Assembly (NCBI GenBank): GCA_964648985.1
Contig: CAZYMS010000002.1
Location: 1-64,000, forward strand
Source of the DNA: JAEUSE01 sp964648985
Lineage (GTDB): Bacteria > Patescibacteriota > Doudnabacteria > UBA920
Direction of reading: 5' to 3'
DNA length: 64,000 bases
Shown: positions 52,001-61,050 of the stretch, in pieces
Layout of the letters: each line of letters opens with the position of its first letter
Position numbering within the stretch: position 1 is the stretch's first letter
Notes under the pieces: generated by a model
Databases searched by the model: none
Told to the model about the DNA's origin: nothing
Seen by the model: the letters and a program-made list of their open reading frames with translations, nothing else
Translations under genes and position numbers: made by a program

Positions 52001-55000
52001 ATTTGAAACCGCCCAAAACTACAGCGAAAACTTGGAAAGGCTTGACGATAAAGAAAGAATTGCATTTAACGTAGAAAGATTTGCTGAGGACATACTAGCG
52101 GGCTCATACGACAGCGAAGCCGCACTCAGAGACCGTCTCGCTACCAGAAGAAACGACCAACCTTCTCCTGAACAACAGGCTCGTCTATATGAACTATTCA
52201 GTCTTTATGAATCATATAGTCAAAACAGAAACCGTATAGAAGGCGAAATTCAATCCAGTTTTACTATTGAAGACTTGTCCGATGGAATTTTAGAAGGCAG
52301 GTATTTAACACGCATCGGACTTGAACGAACACTCGCCAGGACCAATATTTCTGAAAATGAAAGAACTACATTACTGGACCTCTACGATGTATACAAGGAA
52401 ATTCCCCGAAGTGAGAGAGATTCACTTGGTACTAACATTCGCTTTGGCCAATTTAATGAGGCGCGCAATAGAATTGAAACGCAATTTAGCCTAGATAAAA
52501 CCGCGATAAAACAAATAAAATCCCTCGATCTTCTCAGGACCATAAACAAGGCTGAAAAGGTATTTCAATTTACCTTGGCAACCAACCGCATTTTGAGAGC
52601 ACTTAATAATGACGAATACGAAGACGCACTAAGCGAAATAAGCCTCCTCAAACCAAACAATCAAGAAGAAACAGATCGTGTGGCCGACCTTGCAGAGAAA
52701 GCCTTTTTGGTTCGCCAGAAAGTCATTGCTGCAAAGGTAATTAGGGCAGCCACAAATAGCACTCAATACAATAATGCGTTTATCACGTTAAATGGACTAA
52801 ACACTACCCGCCCACAAGACCAGCAAGTATGCATAACACTCAGAAGCATACTTACTGACTCCGAATTAAGCGTAATCCGACGCAACGAAGCGAACGACTC
52901 TTTTGATGCCACAGAACGCTTAGCAGCGCAACAAGAAAGCATTGCACAAATCCCTTTAAGAAGCGAAGCCTATATTGCTTTAGCAAGAGAGCTTGAAGGT
53001 AAAGCTTTAGAGCGAGAATATGACTCTATATCTGCCGCGTTCTTTGTGGACACTGCTAACACAATCCTAAATCGTATCGCGCGACTACCAGAGCTGAATG
53101 GGAGCCAAGTTGCCCAAAAGAAACGACTTTTCGCTGACTATGTTAGTTTCTTGAACGACAAACAGGGTGCGCGCCCGATAGACTACGAAATAGCAAGCAA
53201 GGTAGAAGTGGAGCAGATTTTACAGGGCGCCGAAGTCGAAATAACATCGGAAAATTTGGGTATAAATACGAGGGCCTTCGCATACTTAAAAGCAAACTAC
53301 AGACAAGGCATTGGAATACTCGTAGAAACCTTGAGGGCTGATAACGAAACTAATCCGACCATGAACCGAATAGTCCCAAAAAATAAAGCTAGCAAAGAAG
53401 CAAAGAATTTGAGACGTAGCTTAAAAGAGTACCGCACTCAAAGAACCCTGAACCCTCGCGAGGAAGCCTATATCAGATCCATTGACCTACTTTCTGCGGT
53501 TAATCCCTTGCTCGTGGCTGCGGCGCGATCAGACTTTGGCACGACAAGTGCATTTGTTAGATCTTATATAGAACAACGATCGAACCGAACCAAAGAAACA
53601 CTCACAGATGGTCAGTACATCCCCATAATTATTGGCGGCTTAGGACCAGGGGGTATTACTTCCATGGGAGCGGTTCTGCGAAAATATCCGGAACTTGCAG
53701 CACAGACTCTTGGACTCGATAGCGCAGAGCAAGTTGGCGGCCCCTTTGGAATACCGCAAGGTCCAGCCTGGGGGCTAAATAGCGCAAGTGGTGTTGGTGA
53801 TAAAGAATTTATCCCCGACCCATTAGATAAGCCAGATAGCGAAACAGTGCGCGGCTACGGAGACCCGACCCGCGGGTACGTTGCTGAGCGAAGGGAAGCG
53901 AACCCGGACAGCCGCGACTTTAGCATTAACCGATTTGCAAGCTTTGGGCCATCACCCGAACAAGTCGCTCCAAAGAAACGGTACGTGACTAACGAAGAAA
54001 CCGAAATAACCATGACTTTGCAAGCAGCAGTCATGTTCAACAAGATAGCACTAGAAACAAAGATACTTAAGGTTGAGCCCGCTCCTGAGGATGGAAAACC
54101 AGGGAGCAGGCTTGCAACTTTAGAACTTACTGAAAACGGTTCAACAAGAACCATACAAGTGCGCACTGAATTATGCATTACATCCAGTGGGTTTGGCGAA
54201 GAAACGTACGGTTTTGACCTAAAGAATAAACGAGCGGAAGAAGTTATTGCATACTCAGAAGATAGACCTGGTGTGCCTCTCTATGCGCCGTATCTGAAAA
54301 TGTTTAAGGCGCTCGTGGACCGAACAAAAAGCCCAGAAGAAAAACAGCCAGGACAAGTAGTTGTTATTTACGGGAACGGAGATTCCAGACGCACCATGGA
54401 AGAACAACTCACGCGACTATTTGCTGAATCCAGTGATGCAGTAAAAAACATTAAGAAAATATACGTTATTGTTACAGGTGAAGATAGTAAAAGACCTCGG
54501 TATCGTGGCAGAGACGACGTAAAGGCGCGCGGAGCACGCCAGAGCATTATTACGGAAATACCGGGACGTGTAGGCGATGTTGGTTTTGCCGATCAAGAGC
54601 GCAATACGTTAAATGTGTACGATGCGAACGGCAATCGTTTTACAGACCCTGTTACGGGCGAAACTATAGTAGCGAATCATGTCATTCCAACCGCCGGCTT
54701 CAAACCTTCAGTAGATGAGGTGTTCCAGCCATATCTGCAAGGGCAAAAACTGGCAGACGGCGTAGAACCAATCACTCTTCCAGGCGCTCCGGATATTGCT
54801 GTGGCAGATCAGATTAAGGGAGAAGATGGACTTATATTTGTACAAACCTCGTCTAAACCTAGATTCAACCAAGCCAAATACGATGCGCTCCCAGAGCGCA
54901 CCCGAGCAGCCCTGCTCAGTGTTGGCGCCGAGAACTTAGTAGCCATTGGCGTGCGCGGTGCAGACACCGAAGCAGCGGTTAATATTGTTCTTGATAAGTT

Positions 55001-55517
55001 GCGGAGGAAAATCCTTCTAGCTGAAGAAGAACCAACTTCTACAGTCACAAGAAGGGAAATAAAAGAAATTGCAGCGTCTGATTTTACTATACCTGCCGCT
55101 GAAGGCTTAGAGGATGCTCGTACCCAAGACAATGCTAACCCACAACGCACTGCGAGCGCCTTACTTGCGTACTCACTCGCAGATATAGAATTTGCTGGAG
55201 AAAGTCGCCAGGGATCACAAATGACACGAGGCGTCTTACTACGTGGCAATTTTAAACTTGGCCTAACCCTTCAAAAGAACTCAACAGGACAAACTTTCTG
55301 GCAAGCCAGGACAGCCGAAGGCATAGACGGTGGCGCCTTTGCGGCTCCCATGCCGAAGGCGGTAGAACTCGCAGTTCAAGAACGACTACAAAATCAAGCC
55401 CTACAAGCATATTGCTTTAAAACTCTAAAAGGCAAACGTGGCCCTTCTCCCAAGCTAACTCTAAATCTTGCTTTTAAAAACGGCCGTATACAACCTGCTG
55501 AAACTTTTGTAGAATAA
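49071..55517 (+). CDS. Giant protein: helical repeats fused to a flavoprotein-like domain
   Basis: A 2148-residue protein with no signal peptide or membrane helix. Residues 1-~1500 are charged and helical with recurring modules. A ~75-residue unit of the form LxxxLxxIxxIPxR...Y...FL appears near 386, 813 and 1279. A 60-70-residue unit of the form I-x-x-G-x-Y-x-S/T...L...L...LYELF-x-x-Y recurs between them. Residues ~1510-2010 look like a two-dinucleotide-binding flavoprotein: GGLGPGG (1522-1528) with LDSAEQVGGPFG, a second Rossmann site VVVIYGNGDSRRT (~1763) and the ATG-like motif PTAGFKP (~1870). It lies between lemA and htpX, with a 5-bp gap to htpX, so all three are probably co-transcribed. 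Confidence 0.85.
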   Translation: MAEGFGSRDISSEFEAVRSETASEAQVETGAQVAKGNAETDAVIQKLILSGKYDSPAQLKRELEGSTPPLRENEIRRLTGIYDAYTFFQRAEREAGEKLNIAERDIQLTRRALRGLYRDTDDLENSLLLTEPPLATATKETIRTLYSIQEKITANNGKTREEKFKVDQLIELTTDIFRNEFDRDRLEQEIDLVDPELTSEQTEELLSIVDIYNALPTAVKDVFGRGIINDDFQEIQQYINGLDESKLSARAQNNIRENIYGLIGLVTKNNPEQKILDALASEDAQAAVELTTRVRPKSSEQEKRLQELRERGIDLLNEEKIAALIRRLNQDSPNFNAAFSEIENLSTNPDAQIQELAKNLNQLAQELELAQYELSIYTPKFNTDSLLDVQLTIIRSIPERNSTYSQKKQVLLNDAYDREEDAVRASFGSAPLETITARINAIPDTRPEKITKLRNEYQTFLAQKTLAEQPKQNPETEVESNPDIAALRAIEEKILKGKFTAKTILPVLEEVPNGFNAGRLNGIFEIYGANKKDRELIQKNNKVNGQALIYIEKILQREYGAGRDLEDDIGKIPRKLTLDLRTIIRNINESQVEYEQARSEIALLQEGEAEAGAILERIFRPTGRAYSERDLEKDLEISPLISEEAITDLRAALISRNELTQEQRKEVYAALRSESYEDLSGISTDIADSAATSFALDRAISQIIGAGNTDAAKRIVTEYTEILTQRRPQKLAELERVIANEEEQNILVIANVYLQSTPPDFDKVFEKLNSLTPSRESSRSAQESLIEFTERLELASFQEQLAAFPFSATSSLGAKLAIIQTIPRRNQNYLAKIEEFTQEAYKAELDSINLAFTTDTTAETLQRIARLPKSQTPQTLEPLEYFKRFLNNNRYSREDLALVEQAMQDAQTETKQQELAEFKRIRFVNVDKEPRPGYERSEGGADLLSTALDPDTTLEALESRINNTLVLDQDRTRLFEIFETAQNYSENLERLDDKERIAFNVERFAEDILAGSYDSEAALRDRLATRRNDQPSPEQQARLYELFSLYESYSQNRNRIEGEIQSSFTIEDLSDGILEGRYLTRIGLERTLARTNISENERTTLLDLYDVYKEIPRSERDSLGTNIRFGQFNEARNRIETQFSLDKTAIKQIKSLDLLRTINKAEKVFQFTLATNRILRALNNDEYEDALSEISLLKPNNQEETDRVADLAEKAFLVRQKVIAAKVIRAATNSTQYNNAFITLNGLNTTRPQDQQVCITLRSILTDSELSVIRRNEANDSFDATERLAAQQESIAQIPLRSEAYIALARELEGKALEREYDSISAAFFVDTANTILNRIARLPELNGSQVAQKKRLFADYVSFLNDKQGARPIDYEIASKVEVEQILQGAEVEITSENLGINTRAFAYLKANYRQGIGILVETLRADNETNPTMNRIVPKNKASKEAKNLRRSLKEYRTQRTLNPREEAYIRSIDLLSAVNPLLVAAARSDFGTTSAFVRSYIEQRSNRTKETLTDGQYIPIIIGGLGPGGITSMGAVLRKYPELAAQTLGLDSAEQVGGPFGIPQGPAWGLNSASGVGDKEFIPDPLDKPDSETVRGYGDPTRGYVAERREANPDSRDFSINRFASFGPSPEQVAPKKRYVTNEETEITMTLQAAVMFNKIALETKILKVEPAPEDGKPGSRLATLELTENGSTRTIQVRTELCITSSGFGEETYGFDLKNKRAEEVIAYSEDRPGVPLYAPYLKMFKALVDRTKSPEEKQPGQVVVIYGNGDSRRTMEEQLTRLFAESSDAVKNIKKIYVIVTGEDSKRPRYRGRDDVKARGARQSIITEIPGRVGDVGFADQERNTLNVYDANGNRFTDPVTGETIVANHVIPTAGFKPSVDEVFQPYLQGQKLADGVEPITLPGAPDIAVADQIKGEDGLIFVQTSSKPRFNQAKYDALPERTRAALLSVGAENLVAIGVRGADTEAAVNIVLDKLRRKILLAEEEPTSTVTRREIKEIAASDFTIPAAEGLEDARTQDNANPQRTASALLAYSLADIEFAGESRQGSQMTRGVLLRGNFKLGLTLQKNSTGQTFWQARTAEGIDGGAFAAPMPKAVELAVQERLQNQALQAYCFKTLKGKRGPSPKLTLNLAFKNGRIQPAETFVE

Positions 55518-55522
55518 GACCT

Positions 55523-56425
55523 ATGATTACCTACCACGCTATTGGTCAAAACAAGCGCAGATCAGTATTACTTATATTTTTGTTCTTATTGATAATAATT
55601 GCTCTGGGATACGTTTTTAGTCGTGCATATGGTCAGCCAGGCATACTAGCCTTCGCTGTAGTATTTTCATCTTTTTCTGCATTTATCTCTTATTACTTTT
55701 CCGACAAAATAACACTGGCCATGTCTCGCGCACGGGAAATAGATAGAAAAAGCTCAGCTGAACTCTATCGTGTGGTAGAAAACCTTACCATAACTGCAGG
55801 ACTCCCCTTGCCGCGCATATACATAATAGAAGACACGGCCATAAATGCTTTCGCCACTGGAAGAGACCCAAAACACGCTGTAATATGTGTTACAACAGGT
55901 GCACTAACCAGGCTCAACAAGACAGAGCTTGAAGGTGTTATTGCCCATGAACTTTCACATGTAGGCAACTACGATATTCGGTTCATGACCCTAGTAGTCG
56001 TACTGGTCGGTATTATTACCCTTCTGGCAGACTGGTTCGTGCACATGGGTCTCTGGGGCGGACATAAACGAGATGACCGTGAGGGTGGTAACAACCAGGC
56101 ATTTGCCATAGTTGGAATTGTGCTCGCACTCCTTTCCCCTATTATTGCCACACTTATACAACTTGCGGTGTCGCGTCAACGTGAATATCTGGCAGATGCT
56201 TCTGGGGCCTTACTTACCCGCTACCCAGAAGGATTGGCAAGCGCACTGGAAAAAATAGCAGCAGATAAAGAGCCACTTGAAGCTGCAAACAAGGCTACCG
56301 CCCATCTCTATATTGCAAACCCCCTTAAAAACCAAGGGGGCAGCGTGGGCTGGTTCGCAAATTTATTTAATACTCACCCGCCCGTACAAGACCGCGTCAA
56401 GCGCCTTAGAGAAATGAACCTGTAA
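55523..56425 (+). CDS. htpX: HtpX-like M48 membrane metalloprotease
   Basis: A 300-residue zinc protease of the inner membrane that degrades damaged membrane proteins. Two N-terminal membrane helices (~14-34, 39-58), then the catalytic H142-E-L-S-H146, a further hydrophobic hairpin (~153-176, 190-212), and the third-ligand helix REYLADASGALLTRYPEGLA. It ends FNTHPPVQDRVKRLREM, the family signature. It is the last gene of the lemA-giant-htpX set, with a bidirectional terminator after it. There is no SD. Confidence 0.95.
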   Translation: MITYHAIGQNKRRSVLLIFLFLLIIIALGYVFSRAYGQPGILAFAVVFSSFSAFISYYFSDKITLAMSRAREIDRKSSAELYRVVENLTITAGLPLPRIYIIEDTAINAFATGRDPKHAVICVTTGALTRLNKTELEGVIAHELSHVGNYDIRFMTLVVVLVGIITLLADWFVHMGLWGGHKRDDREGGNNQAFAIVGIVLALLSPIIATLIQLAVSRQREYLADASGALLTRYPEGLASALEKIAADKEPLEAANKATAHLYIANPLKNQGGSVGWFANLFNTHPPVQDRVKRLREMNL

Positions 56426-56473
56426 ATTACAGTAAATATACTGCTTACTTAGAGGGTAGAAAAAAAATACAAC

Positions 56474-56502
56474 GGGCACCATTACACTACGCAATGGTGC
56501 CC
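56474..56502. terminator. Bidirectional terminator between htpX and recX
   Basis: A perfect 10-bp stem (56474-56483 with 56493-56502) with T-runs on both strands. It serves htpX (+) and recX (-), which converge. Confidence 0.85.
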
Positions 56503-56520
56503 ATTGTTCTATTTTTTGTT

Positions 56521-57027
56521 CTATGCATCATCACTATCATGGAGATTGTCAAAGACCTTAAACACCACGGCAAGGCTAAAGCCACGGCGAAGAAAACGCT
56601 GCATGATGCGCTGTTTTTCCTTTGGATCATCTAAGGTATTCATCATCCTCTGTTTTTGCTTAAATTTATGGGCGGTAACAAGTTCTTCTGCAGGCGGATA
56701 AAAATCTTTCAGCGCTTTTTCTATTTGAGACTTAGGAAGTTTACGTTGTAAGAGTTTCTGTTTTATATACACAGGTCCATATAATCCAAACTCCCTATAC
56801 TCTCTTATAAGGCCTTCCAAAAGCCTCGTATCATCAACATATTTTAAGTGCTTGAGTTTATCCAAAACACTCGCAATGGTTTGCTCGGCAAATTCCTTTT
56901 CTCTAAGCCGACCCTGCAATTCGTCTGCACCCCTGAAACGAATTTCGAGCAACCGAAGAGCATAAGCGTATGCCTCATCCACCGATGTTGGATCTTTTGC
57001 TTTTTTTATTCGTTTCCACATACGCAA
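56521..57027 (-). CDS. recX: Regulatory protein RecX
   Basis: RecX caps or inhibits RecA filaments. It has 168 residues, all helical, with the three-repeat RecX pattern: DEAYAYALRLLEIRFRGADEL, LKHLKYVDDTRLLEGLIREY, and QRMMNTLDDPKEKQRIMQRFL; the linking motif GPVYIKQKLLQRKLP is also typical. recA is not in the window. The leader has five heptad words and no SD. Confidence 0.92.
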   Translation of the reverse strand: MRMWKRIKKAKDPTSVDEAYAYALRLLEIRFRGADELQGRLREKEFAEQTIASVLDKLKHLKYVDDTRLLEGLIREYREFGLYGPVYIKQKLLQRKLPKSQIEKALKDFYPPAEELVTAHKFKQKQRMMNTLDDPKEKQRIMQRFLRRGFSLAVVFKVFDNLHDSDDA

Positions 57028-57033
57028 AGCACT

Positions 57034-57068
57034 GAATTAAGAATACATAACACCGAATAAAGAAAAGT
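57034..57068 (-). repeat. Heptad leader repeat before recX
   Basis: Five 7-bp words in register, including GAATTAA and GAATACA, starting 6 bp upstream of the recX start. Confidence 0.7.
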
Positions 57069-57202
57069 AGAGAAACTTCAGAAATTAATCACAAGTTAGT
57101 ACTGTATACTATAAGTGTAACATTGCATTCGTGGACAATGAAAAGTATGCGGTCGAAAGCAATGGCTGAACACTTTTCTGACCACTATCCATTCAATAAC
57201 AT

Positions 57203-57231
57203 TTGACAATTATCACTCTCCCCTATAGACT
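57203..57231 (+). promoter_or_regulatory. Promoter of the ClpC-type gene
   Basis: TTGACA (57203-57208, consensus), a 17-bp spacer and TAGACT (57226-57231). A short inverted repeat (TATCA/TGATA) surrounds the spacer and -10 region. No CIRCE element was found. The remaining 57070-57300 shows no gene. Confidence 0.55.
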
Positions 57232-57312
57232 GATAATATATTACTATAAAATAAACTACGCGGATTTTCTTTCTTTGTTATCTGTGCAATCCGTGTATCT
57301 GTGGAAAAACAT

Positions 57313-59865
57313 ATGACAAACTTCAACTTCATACTCGAGCGCCTCTCCTCCCGCGCGAAGAATGCACTCATTGCAGCGCAAATGATCTCTGAAGAACTCA
57401 AGTGCGACCACATAGGGACAGAACACTTACTATACGGCATTGTTTCAGAGAAAAACTCATTCGCAGCAGAAATACTAACGCGAAGCAAAATTACGCTGGA
57501 GCGATTGCGACCAGAAATTGACGCGGTAAACGCGGACAGTAAAATAGAACGCTGGAAACCAGTGTTATCGGAAAATCTTAAACTTGGTATTGAACGCGCG
57601 GCAATAGCGGCAAGTCAGTTCGGCTACCAATTTATCGGCACTGAACATTTCCTCTACGGCCTTATCTCTATGCCGGAAAACCGCGCTAAAACAATTTTGC
57701 GGAAACTTGGTAGCGATGGCCACGAGTTGGAGCACAATCTATTGGCTGTGTTTGAGAACATCTCTCGTTTCCCTGCGGAAAATGGCGATACACCCCCATC
57801 GAACATGCCAAACTCACCCCAAAATGGACCAACGAATGTTCCGCAAAAGGGTAATGCACTTGAATATTTCGCTTCAGATCTGACTAAGAAGGCAAATGAT
57901 GGCAAAGTAGATCCGGTCATTGGCCGCAAGCACGAGATAGAACGCATGGTTTCTATTTTGGCGCGACGTACCAAAAATAACCCGGTTCTTATTGGGGAGG
58001 CTGGCGTAGGTAAAACTGCTATTGTCGAAGGGCTCGCACTTGCTATCGCCAAACGCGAAGTACCCGATGTATTACTCGATAAACGTATTTTAAGCCTCGA
58101 CCTTGCACTGGTAGTTGCAGGATCTATGTTCCGTGGAGAATTTGAAAACCGGCTTAAACAAATTATAGATGAGGTAAAGGCAGACCCGAATATTATTCTG
58201 TTCATAGACGAACTTCATACCATGGTTGGAGCAGGTGCCACCACTGGGAGTCTTGATGCTGCGAATATTTTAAAACCAGCTTTAGCACGCGGCGAAATTC
58301 GCATTATTGGCGCTACAACTCTAGCAGAATATAAGAAGCATATAGAACACGACTCTGCTTTAGAGCGCCGATTCCAATCTATTCTTGTAGAAGAACCGAG
58401 TCCAGCAGAAGCAATGGCCATTTTGAAAGGTCTCCGACCAAACTATGAGAAGCACCACCACGTTACCATAACCGATGGCGCTCTTAAAGCAGCAGTAGAT
58501 CTTTCCACACGGTACATACAAGATCATTTCTTACCAGATAAAGCAGTAGACTTGGTAGATGAAACAGCAGCGTTTCTCCGAAGCCTTGCTGAGAATTCCA
58601 AAGTACTCAGGCAAAAGAAGAAAGTAGAGACAGACTTAATTAGCCTAGAAGAAGAGAAAACCAAGGCTGTATGGCAAGGCGACTTTGCAACAGCCGAACA
58701 TTTACGCCTCCAAGAAGACCTCTTGCTTAAGCAAAAGCTCGATTTGGAAGAAGCGCTTAAAACTGAAAATAATAAACCTACTCAGGAAATTACCGCTGAG
58801 CATATAGCCCATACAGTTTCGATGATGACCAAGATTCCCCTCGACAAGCTCACTCAAACGGAAATTGGCCGGCTCTCTTCTTTGGAGGATACGCTTAAGA
58901 GTCACATTGTTGGGCAAGACGAAGCAGTAACAGAAGTGGCGAAAGCCATTCGTCGTTCTCGTGCTGGCCTTCATAATCCAAAACGCCCACTTGGTTCATT
59001 TGTATTCCTCGGCCCAACCGGAGTTGGAAAAACTGAAACAGCAAAGGTTATTGCCCGAGAAGTCTTTCAAGACGAAGACGCACTTATTCGCGTAGACATG
59101 TCCGAATTTATGGAACGTCACAACGTCTCGAGGCTAGTGGGTGCACCCGCTGGATATGTTGGATATGATGAAGGTGGACGTCTCACAGAAGCCGTGAGAC
59201 GTAAACCATATTCTGTTGTACTGTTCGATGAAATTGAAAAAGCGAACCCGGATGTATTTAACATTTTCCTTCAAATCTTGGAAGATGGCATTCTCACTGA
59301 CGCGCAAGGCAAGACAGTTTCATTTCGCAATACAGTCATAATTATGACCTCGAATCTGGGGATGCAAGAACTTACTCGTGAAGCAGCAAAGATCGGTTTT
59401 GCGGACAAAGAAGCAGAAAAGTCCGCTACGCCGAAACCAGCAGAACTAAATGAGCAATACGAGCGCATTAAGACAGGAGTACTCGAACAAGTAAGGCAAT
59501 ACTTTAGACCGGAATTTGTAAACCGTATAGACAAAGTGCTGGTATTCAGACCTTTGGGCATGCAAGAGCTAAGAAAAATATCTACCTTACAGCTTGCAGA
59601 ACTTACTGCGCGGCTCAAAGAGCAAAAGATTATCTTTAAGCCAAGCACCCAGCTTGCAAAATTTATCTCTGAACAAAGTTTTGACCCGCTTCAAGGCGCG
59701 CGATTCATTCGTAAGAACATTGAAACCCTGGTAGAAGATCCACTGGCAGAAAAGATTATCCAAGCCCATGTAGGCCCTGGCAGCACCATTGTTGCAGGTA
59801 TTACAAACGGCAGTGTTAGCTTTGAAATAGAACAATCCAAGCATCGAATAGCTGTTCCAGCATAA
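57313..59865 (+). CDS. clpC: ClpC-type AAA+ unfoldase
   Basis: A Hsp100 ATPase that unfolds proteins, probably for ClpP. It has 850 residues from the ATG at 57313; a GTG 12 nt upstream is the alternative start. The double Clp N-domain (1-~145) contains IGTEHLLYGI and FIGTEHFLYGL. AAA1 has its Walker A at G228-E-A-G-V-G-K-T235. A short middle region (~440-480) with an UVR-like helix, and not the long coiled coil of ClpB, favours ClpC. AAA2 has Walker A at G567-P-T-G-V-G-K573-T. The C-terminal D2-small domain follows. No clpP is in the window. Confidence 0.94.
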   Translation: MTNFNFILERLSSRAKNALIAAQMISEELKCDHIGTEHLLYGIVSEKNSFAAEILTRSKITLERLRPEIDAVNADSKIERWKPVLSENLKLGIERAAIAASQFGYQFIGTEHFLYGLISMPENRAKTILRKLGSDGHELEHNLLAVFENISRFPAENGDTPPSNMPNSPQNGPTNVPQKGNALEYFASDLTKKANDGKVDPVIGRKHEIERMVSILARRTKNNPVLIGEAGVGKTAIVEGLALAIAKREVPDVLLDKRILSLDLALVVAGSMFRGEFENRLKQIIDEVKADPNIILFIDELHTMVGAGATTGSLDAANILKPALARGEIRIIGATTLAEYKKHIEHDSALERRFQSILVEEPSPAEAMAILKGLRPNYEKHHHVTITDGALKAAVDLSTRYIQDHFLPDKAVDLVDETAAFLRSLAENSKVLRQKKKVETDLISLEEEKTKAVWQGDFATAEHLRLQEDLLLKQKLDLEEALKTENNKPTQEITAEHIAHTVSMMTKIPLDKLTQTEIGRLSSLEDTLKSHIVGQDEAVTEVAKAIRRSRAGLHNPKRPLGSFVFLGPTGVGKTETAKVIAREVFQDEDALIRVDMSEFMERHNVSRLVGAPAGYVGYDEGGRLTEAVRRKPYSVVLFDEIEKANPDVFNIFLQILEDGILTDAQGKTVSFRNTVIIMTSNLGMQELTREAAKIGFADKEAEKSATPKPAELNEQYERIKTGVLEQVRQYFRPEFVNRIDKVLVFRPLGMQELRKISTLQLAELTARLKEQKIIFKPSTQLAKFISEQSFDPLQGARFIRKNIETLVEDPLAEKIIQAHVGPGSTIVAGITNGSVSFEIEQSKHRIAVPA

Positions 59866-59917
59866 CCGCTTTCTCAAAAAAACCCTTGTTAATTCAGTAG
59901 TTACACAACCGGCAGAT

Positions 59918-60073
59918 GTGTGTCCAGGATGCAGGCAAAGAAAGCCTCTGCATAAAATGAACTGCAGATATGCACCAAGGGCTACCCCTAAGCCAAAGGG
60001 AAATTGCCCTTACACAAACCTGGCTGCCGAAATAGTGGCCGCCGTTGAACAACCGACCAATGGAACGAGCTAA
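59918..60073 (+). CDS. Possible small Cys-containing ORF
   Basis: An open frame from a GTG codes for ~51 residues, including CPGC near the start and two further Cys (NCRYAP, NCPYTN), which suggests a zinc-ribbon-like peptide. The frame has no SD, is open upstream without a better start, and its stop lies inside the terminator hairpin. These points make it doubtful. Confidence 0.25.
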   Translation: MCPGCRQRKPLHKMNCRYAPRATPKPKGNCPYTNLAAEIVAAVEQPTNGTS

Positions 60074-60109
60074 GAACGTACCCCTCGCTCCATTGGTCTC
60101 TTTTTTTAT
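60055..60109 (+). terminator. Terminator downstream of clpC
   Basis: The arms 60055-60064 and 60089-60098 pair perfectly over 10 bp, then 60066-60069 with 60084-60087. TCTTTTTTTAT follows. Confidence 0.85.
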
Positions 60110-60139
60110 ATTCATTACTATCTATATAACTTTAAATAG

Positions 60140-60168
60140 TTTACATTTTTGCTATTGCGCACTACATT
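60140..60168 (+). promoter_or_regulatory. Leaderless promoter of comF
   Basis: TTTACA (60140-60145), a 17-bp spacer and TACATT (60163-60168), with the comF ATG 6 nt later. Confidence 0.55.
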
Positions 60169-60174
60169 GGTTAT

Positions 60175-60885
60175 ATGTATCAATTGTTTACCGATGTGTA
60201 TAAGACGATCCTTGATATAGTTTTACCGGTACGCTGCGTCGTGTGCAGAAAGGAAACTGCGGAGGCCCTCTGCCAAGACTGTATACGAAATGTGGAGCCT
60301 GTCATTCACCAGCGGTGCATTAGCTGCGGGAAAAGTAGTCCGTTTGGACTTACGCATGGGCCGTGTAAAACGACCCAAACCCCTGACCGCACCCTTTGCC
60401 TATTCCAATACAAAAGCCAAGGCTGCGCAGAAAGCATTATTACCGGTAAATATAAATTTATCCCATCAGTCTTTACTGTGTACGGCAAACTGCTCGCGCA
60501 GCACTTTGAAACGGAGTTCGGCATCTTAAACAAAGATCGGATCATTATCACTCCCCTACCACTCCACCCCAGACGTAAACGGTGGCGCGGCTATAATCAA
60601 TCAGAAATCTTGGCAAAGACCTGCGCAGAGTATTTAGGGCTGTGCTATAAAGATACGCTGATAAGAATCCGATCCACCAAAACACAAAAAGATCTCAGTA
60701 AAGACAAACGCACAGCAAACATGCAAGATTGCTTTGTTGTTAACCCTGATACAACACTGCAAGACAAGGTAATCATACTCATAGACGACGTAATCACCAC
60801 AGGCAGCACATTGCGAGAAGCAACAAAAATACTCAAACGAAATGGGGCTTTTTCTGTATGGTGCATGGCCCTCGCACAAGATTAG
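60175..60885 (+). CDS. comF: ComF family phosphoribosyltransferase-like protein
   Basis: A competence-associated protein (ComFC type) of 236 residues. The N-terminal zinc module has C22-V-V-C25 and C33-x2-C36, then C47-x2-C50. The C-terminal PRTase domain has the PRPP loop VIILIDDVITTGSTLREA, with the preceding LPLHPRRKRWRGYNQSE typical of ComF. It likely works with ComFA/ComEC in DNA uptake; those genes are not here. The predicted transcript is leaderless. Confidence 0.92.
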   Translation: MYQLFTDVYKTILDIVLPVRCVVCRKETAEALCQDCIRNVEPVIHQRCISCGKSSPFGLTHGPCKTTQTPDRTLCLFQYKSQGCAESIITGKYKFIPSVFTVYGKLLAQHFETEFGILNKDRIIITPLPLHPRRKRWRGYNQSEILAKTCAEYLGLCYKDTLIRIRSTKTQKDLSKDKRTANMQDCFVVNPDTTLQDKVIILIDDVITTGSTLREATKILKRNGAFSVWCMALAQD

Positions 60886-60923
60886 ACTCTTATTTTTCTT
60901 ATCGCATTCTGTATATGCGTTAC

Positions 60924-60952
60924 TTGACCGAGAAATTCTTTAGGCTTAGTAT
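60924..60952 (+). promoter_or_regulatory. Promoter of the 61.1-61.6 kb orphan
   Basis: TTGACC (60924-60929), a 17-bp spacer and TAGTAT (60947-60952), about 98 nt before the ATG. Confidence 0.55.
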
Positions 60953-61050
60953 TGAGCAAACGGCCTTACCCACCTCTATTGCTCCACAAGTTCGGCAGTT
61001 CGTACGTTAACGCGGGCACGTTAACAACCCCATTTTCTTGGAGGTGAATC

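Noticed and set aside
57301..59865. ClpB assignment for the AAA+ gene
   Set aside because: The long coiled-coil middle domain of ClpB is missing; a short UVR-like region fits ClpC better.
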